A DNA stretch of 8,048 nt from Halothiobacillus neapolitanus (GTDB lineage Bacteria > Pseudomonadota > Gammaproteobacteria > Halothiobacillales > Halothiobacillaceae), in assembly GCA_020721485.1 (NCBI GenBank), contig DYMR01000039.1, positions 4,165-12,212 of the forward strand, written 5' to 3'. Below the pieces are notes generated by a model, which saw nothing but the letters and a program-made list of their open reading frames with translations, was not told where the DNA came from and did not search any database. The position numbers and the translations under genes were made by a program. Positions 6,105 to 8,048 of this stretch are shown here, in pieces (the first letter of the stretch is position 1; the number at the start of each line of letters is the position of its first letter).

Positions 6105-7124
6105 ATGGCCTCGCCGAACGCCTTCGACACCGACCCGCGCGCGCCCGCATTGCGCCGCTTTCTCGAACACCACCTGCCCGCACTGGAACGCCCGCCAATT
6201 TTGGCCAGCAGCGATGCCAGCGCCCGCCGCTATTGGCGCATCACCCACGCCGATCAGCGCAGCGGCATGGTGATGGATGCCCCGCCGCCCGGCGAGGCCA
6301 TCGCCCCATTTTTAAGCGTGGCCGACCGGCTCGAAGCCGCCGGCGTGCCGGTGCCTCAACGCGGCGCGGTCGATTTAGAACAAGGATTTTTGTTGCTCGA
6401 AGATTTGGGCGACTGCACCCTCTTCCAGTGGCGCCACGGGCATTCCGTGCAGGCCGTGGAAGAAAAACTCGCCGAAGCCGTGCGCTGGCTGCCGGTGATT
6501 GCCCGCGCCGATGCCAGCGGTTTACCCGTGTTTGATGCCGAACGGCTCAATCGGGAAATGAACCTATTCCCCGAATGGTATGCGCCCCATGTGGCGGCCC
6601 ACCCGTTCACCGCCGCCGACCGCGCCACTTGGCAGGCGGCACGCGATCTCATCAGCGCGCGGCTGATTGCCCAACCGCAAGTGTTTGTCCACCGCGATTA
6701 CCACAGCCGAAATTTAATGGTGCATGAACACAGCGGCGCGCTGGTCACGATTGACTTCCAGGACGCCGTGACCGGCCCCTTGGCCTACGATTTGGTGTCA
6801 TTACTGCGCGACAGCTACATCGCCTGGCCCGAACCTTTGGTCGAATCCATGCAAGCGCTGCTGTGGCACTCTCTGCCGGACACCCTGCGCGGTGGCCGCA
6901 GCCTGCAAGAATTTCAACAAGATTTCGCCTGGGTCGCCGTGCAGCGCCACTTAAAAGTATTGGGGATTTTCGCCCGCCTCAGCGAACGCGACGGCAAACA
7001 CGGCTATTTGAAAGACATCCCGCTCACTTGGCAGCACCTGCACAAGGCGCTGGCCGCCCTACCCGAACTGGCGCCCTTCACCGACTGGCTGACGGCCTTT
7101 GCGCCGGGCGATTCGGTCAAATAA
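6105..7124 (+). CDS. amgK: AmgK-like N-acetylmuramate/N-acetylglucosamine anomeric kinase
   Basis: A 339-residue cytoplasmic kinase of the aminoglycoside-phosphotransferase fold. AmgK phosphorylates C1 of MurNAc (and GlcNAc), feeding MurU to regenerate UDP-MurNAc, a recycling route that bypasses de novo synthesis and fosfomycin. Seen: an N-terminal lobe with ASSDASARRYWRI (34-46), LLLEDLGD (96-103), catalytic loop VHRDYHSRNLM (195-205; Asp198, Asn203), metal-binding IDFQDAVTGPLAYDLVSLLRD (216-236; Asp217), and a helical C-terminus. The HRDYHSRN and DFQDA...GPLAYDL pattern and the length are those of the AmgK group rather than antibiotic phosphotransferases. The start at 6105 is favoured by AGGA 4 nt upstream. 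It is divergent from the dioxygenase operon. The usual partner murU is not adjacent: a DUF4124 gene on the other strand follows. A different sugar or small-molecule kinase of the same group cannot be excluded. Confidence 0.85.
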   Translation: MASPNAFDTDPRAPALRRFLEHHLPALERPPILASSDASARRYWRITHADQRSGMVMDAPPPGEAIAPFLSVADRLEAAGVPVPQRGAVDLEQGFLLLEDLGDCTLFQWRHGHSVQAVEEKLAEAVRWLPVIARADASGLPVFDAERLNREMNLFPEWYAPHVAAHPFTAADRATWQAARDLISARLIAQPQVFVHRDYHSRNLMVHEHSGALVTIDFQDAVTGPLAYDLVSLLRDSYIAWPEPLVESMQALLWHSLPDTLRGGRSLQEFQQDFAWVAVQRHLKVLGIFARLSERDGKHGYLKDIPLTWQHLHKALAALPELAPFTDWLTAFAPGDSVK

Positions 7125-7153
7125 CTTCGGTCAAATAACTTCGGTTAAATAAT
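7112..7153 (+). repeat. Three tandem copies of a 14-bp unit at the amgK 3' end
   Basis: The unit TTCGGTCAAATAAC occurs exactly at 7112-7125 and 7126-7139, then as TTCGGTTAAATAAT at 7140-7153 (two changes). The first copy contains the last codons and TAA stop of amgK, so the extra copies lie just outside the gene. Replication slippage is the likely origin. No hairpin with a T-run is present, so this is not a recognisable terminator. Confidence 0.9.
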
Positions 7154-7185
7154 TCGCGCCAATTTTCTCATCCACACCCGCCCGC

Positions 7186-7746
7186 CTACTGCTTGGGCTG
7201 TGGCGGAGGCACCGGCTTCCAATTCGTCCCGCTCGAACCCGGCGCACCGCCGGGAAACTGGCCGGAAATCCCCGGATTTTTGTATTCGTACTGCTGCACC
7301 GGCGCGGAGGGCGGGGAATACGGCGGGCGCGGGCGGTGATGCGGCGGGTAATAGCCCGGATACGGATTACCGTAGGGATCGTAATACGGCGAATTCTCGA
7401 TGACCTTGTTCTCGATCACCGTTTTATGTTCGCTGTGCTTCGGCTGCTTCGCCGCGCGTTCTGCCGCTTTAGCCGCCGCCTTCCGGTCTTCCGCCTGCCG
7501 CTTATCGTATTGTTTCGCCAGTGAATTAATACCCTGCTTATCGCTGCCCGTGCCGGGGTTCGGTGCCTCAATCACCTTTTCTTGCGGATTGTTTTTGCAC
7601 GGCGTACCGGAAAACTCCGTCACCCCGTTTTTGTCCTTGCACTGATACACCGTCGCCTGCTCGGCTTGCACGACATGTGCAGCGGCCAACCCCAGCACAC
7701 ACACCGCCCCAAGCCCACACACTTGCCGAATCATGCTGCCGCTCAT
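7186..7746 (-). CDS. Secreted DUF4124-domain protein with Pro/Tyr-rich tail
   Basis: A 186-residue exported protein of unknown function. Seen: a signal peptide (Arg7, hydrophobic 11-25, likely cleavage after VVQA at about residue 28), then the short DUF4124 motif VYQCKDKNGVTEFSGTPC (33-50) with its two conserved cysteines, which probably form a periplasmic disulfide. An Ala/Lys/Arg/Glu-rich helical stretch (about 79-105) follows, then a Pro/Tyr/Gly-rich tail (about 118-186; YYDPYGNPYPGYYPP) that should be disordered. The start at 7746 is supported by GGAGG 7 nt upstream; Met5 is possible. DUF4124 proteins are common in the proteobacterial periplasm without a defined role. It converges on amgK (61-bp gap). 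Whether it shares a transcript with the integrase gene upstream is unclear. Confidence 0.88.
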   Translation of the reverse strand: MSGSMIRQVCGLGAVCVLGLAAAHVVQAEQATVYQCKDKNGVTEFSGTPCKNNPQEKVIEAPNPGTGSDKQGINSLAKQYDKRQAEDRKAAAKAAERAAKQPKHSEHKTVIENKVIENSPYYDPYGNPYPGYYPPHHRPRPPYSPPSAPVQQYEYKNPGISGQFPGGAPGSSGTNWKPVPPPQPKQ

Positions 7747-7959
7747 CGCCGCCCCTCCGCCGCCGCTGCGGCATCCTTTGGTTATATTGGAGAAAATACA
7801 CCCGCAGCAGGGTTTCTTCTACTGACGACAAGTAAACACGATGTACTTGAAATTTTTGTCTTCGCCAACGCCAAAACCAACAAAACGAGAATGCAGGGAT
7901 GAGCCGTGAAACCAATTCAAACCGCATCACTCATCGCCAAATTCATCCTCAACGATCCA
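7747..7959. other. AT-richer intergenic gap beside the integron integrase
   Basis: 213 bp between the DUF4124 start and the integrase stop, visibly richer in A+T than the genes. It holds the DUF4124 ribosome site (GGAGG, 7754-7758, minus) and a possible -10, TATAAC (7781-7786, minus), without a convincing -35. I see no hairpin terminator for the integrase and no paired core sites typical of attC. An antisense open frame from 7899 to the window end is judged a shadow. Confidence 0.5.
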
Positions 7960-8048
7960 TCATCGATCAAGGGGACTCACCACCCCGCGCCCGCCCTTAT
8001 TCAACACATGGGTATAAATCATCGTCGTACTCACATCCGCATGACCCA
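7960..8048 (-). CDS. intI: Integron integrase (IntI), C-terminal fragment cut by window edge
   Basis: Only the last 29 codons are in the window. They translate (minus strand) as GHADVSTTMIYTHVL, then NKGGRGVVSPLDR and a TGA stop at 7960-7962. This is the end of a tyrosine recombinase: the catalytic His of the LGH motif and the nucleophilic Tyr of TMIYTHV are both visible. The tail GGxGVxSPLD is characteristic of integron integrases (compare the IntI1 ending, recalled as LKVGGAGVRSPLD) and is not found in XerC or XerD. IntI recombines attI and attC sites to insert, excise and shuffle gene cassettes. The gene is transcribed leftward, so its 5' end and, in the usual layout, attI and the cassette array lie to the right of the window. 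Intactness of the rest cannot be judged. Confidence 0.88.
   Translation of the reverse strand, partial: GHADVSTTMIYTHVLNKGGRGVVSPLDR

Noticed and set aside
7568..7930. Minus-strand 120-codon frame crossing the DUF4124 start region
   Set aside because: It overlaps the DUF4124 gene in another frame, contains Arg-rich shadow sequence, and would bury the ribosome site of the real gene.
7747..7959. attC site or cassette junction next to the integrase
   Set aside because: No paired GTTRRRY and RYYYAAC core sites with internal complementarity are visible, and in the usual layout the 3' side of intI carries no cassettes.
7899..8048. Plus-strand open frame from an ATG at 7899, open to the window end
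   Set aside because: It is antisense to the integron integrase tail, which has unmistakable motifs; its own translation is rich in Ser, His and Pro and resembles nothing.

Overview
The window (about 60% G+C by eye, genes tightly packed) looks like chromosomal DNA of a proteobacterium, most likely a gammaproteobacterium. The reasons are a peptidoglycan-recycling ligase Mpl, an AmgK-type sugar kinase and a DUF4124 periplasmic protein. A sulfide:quinone oxidoreductase (SQR)-like flavoprotein paired with an ETHE1-type persulfide dioxygenase suggests sulfide or persulfide metabolism, and possibly a sulfur oxidiser. I cannot assign a genus from the sequence alone.

Layout, left to right. Bases 1-3990 hold five leftward genes: an AEC-family permease (1-921), a thioredoxin (965-1342), a stand-alone LON substrate-binding-domain protein (1426-2004), mpl (2096-3442) and a small membrane protein of unknown function (3439-3990) that overlaps mpl by 4 bp. 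A clear intrinsic terminator (4014-4049, minus strand) separates this block from the next leftward unit, an SQR-family flavoprotein (4085-5254) overlapping an ETHE1-like dioxygenase (5251-5970) by 4 bp. A good sigma70-type promoter and an imperfect palindrome lie just upstream of that pair. A divergent amgK gene (6105-7124, plus strand) follows, ending in a three-copy 14-bp tandem repeat. A secreted DUF4124 protein (7186-7746, minus) and a 213-bp AT-richer gap come next. The window ends inside the C-terminus of an integron integrase (7960-8048, minus).

How they work together. The dioxygenase/flavoprotein pair probably handles sulfane sulfur: the flavoprotein would make or accept persulfide electrons, and the dioxygenase would oxidise glutathione persulfide to sulfite. 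The flavoprotein lacks one of the three cysteines of canonical type I SQR, so its chemistry is uncertain. Mpl and AmgK both serve peptidoglycan recycling but lie in separate transcription units. The integrase tail marks the right side as one edge of an integron; its attI site and cassettes should lie beyond the window to the right, so the genes here would be its chromosomal flank.

No gene-free stretch exceeds 300 bases. I saw no rRNA, tRNA, CRISPR array or convincing attC site. The items most worth following up are the integron edge and the cysteine-deficient SQR homologue.
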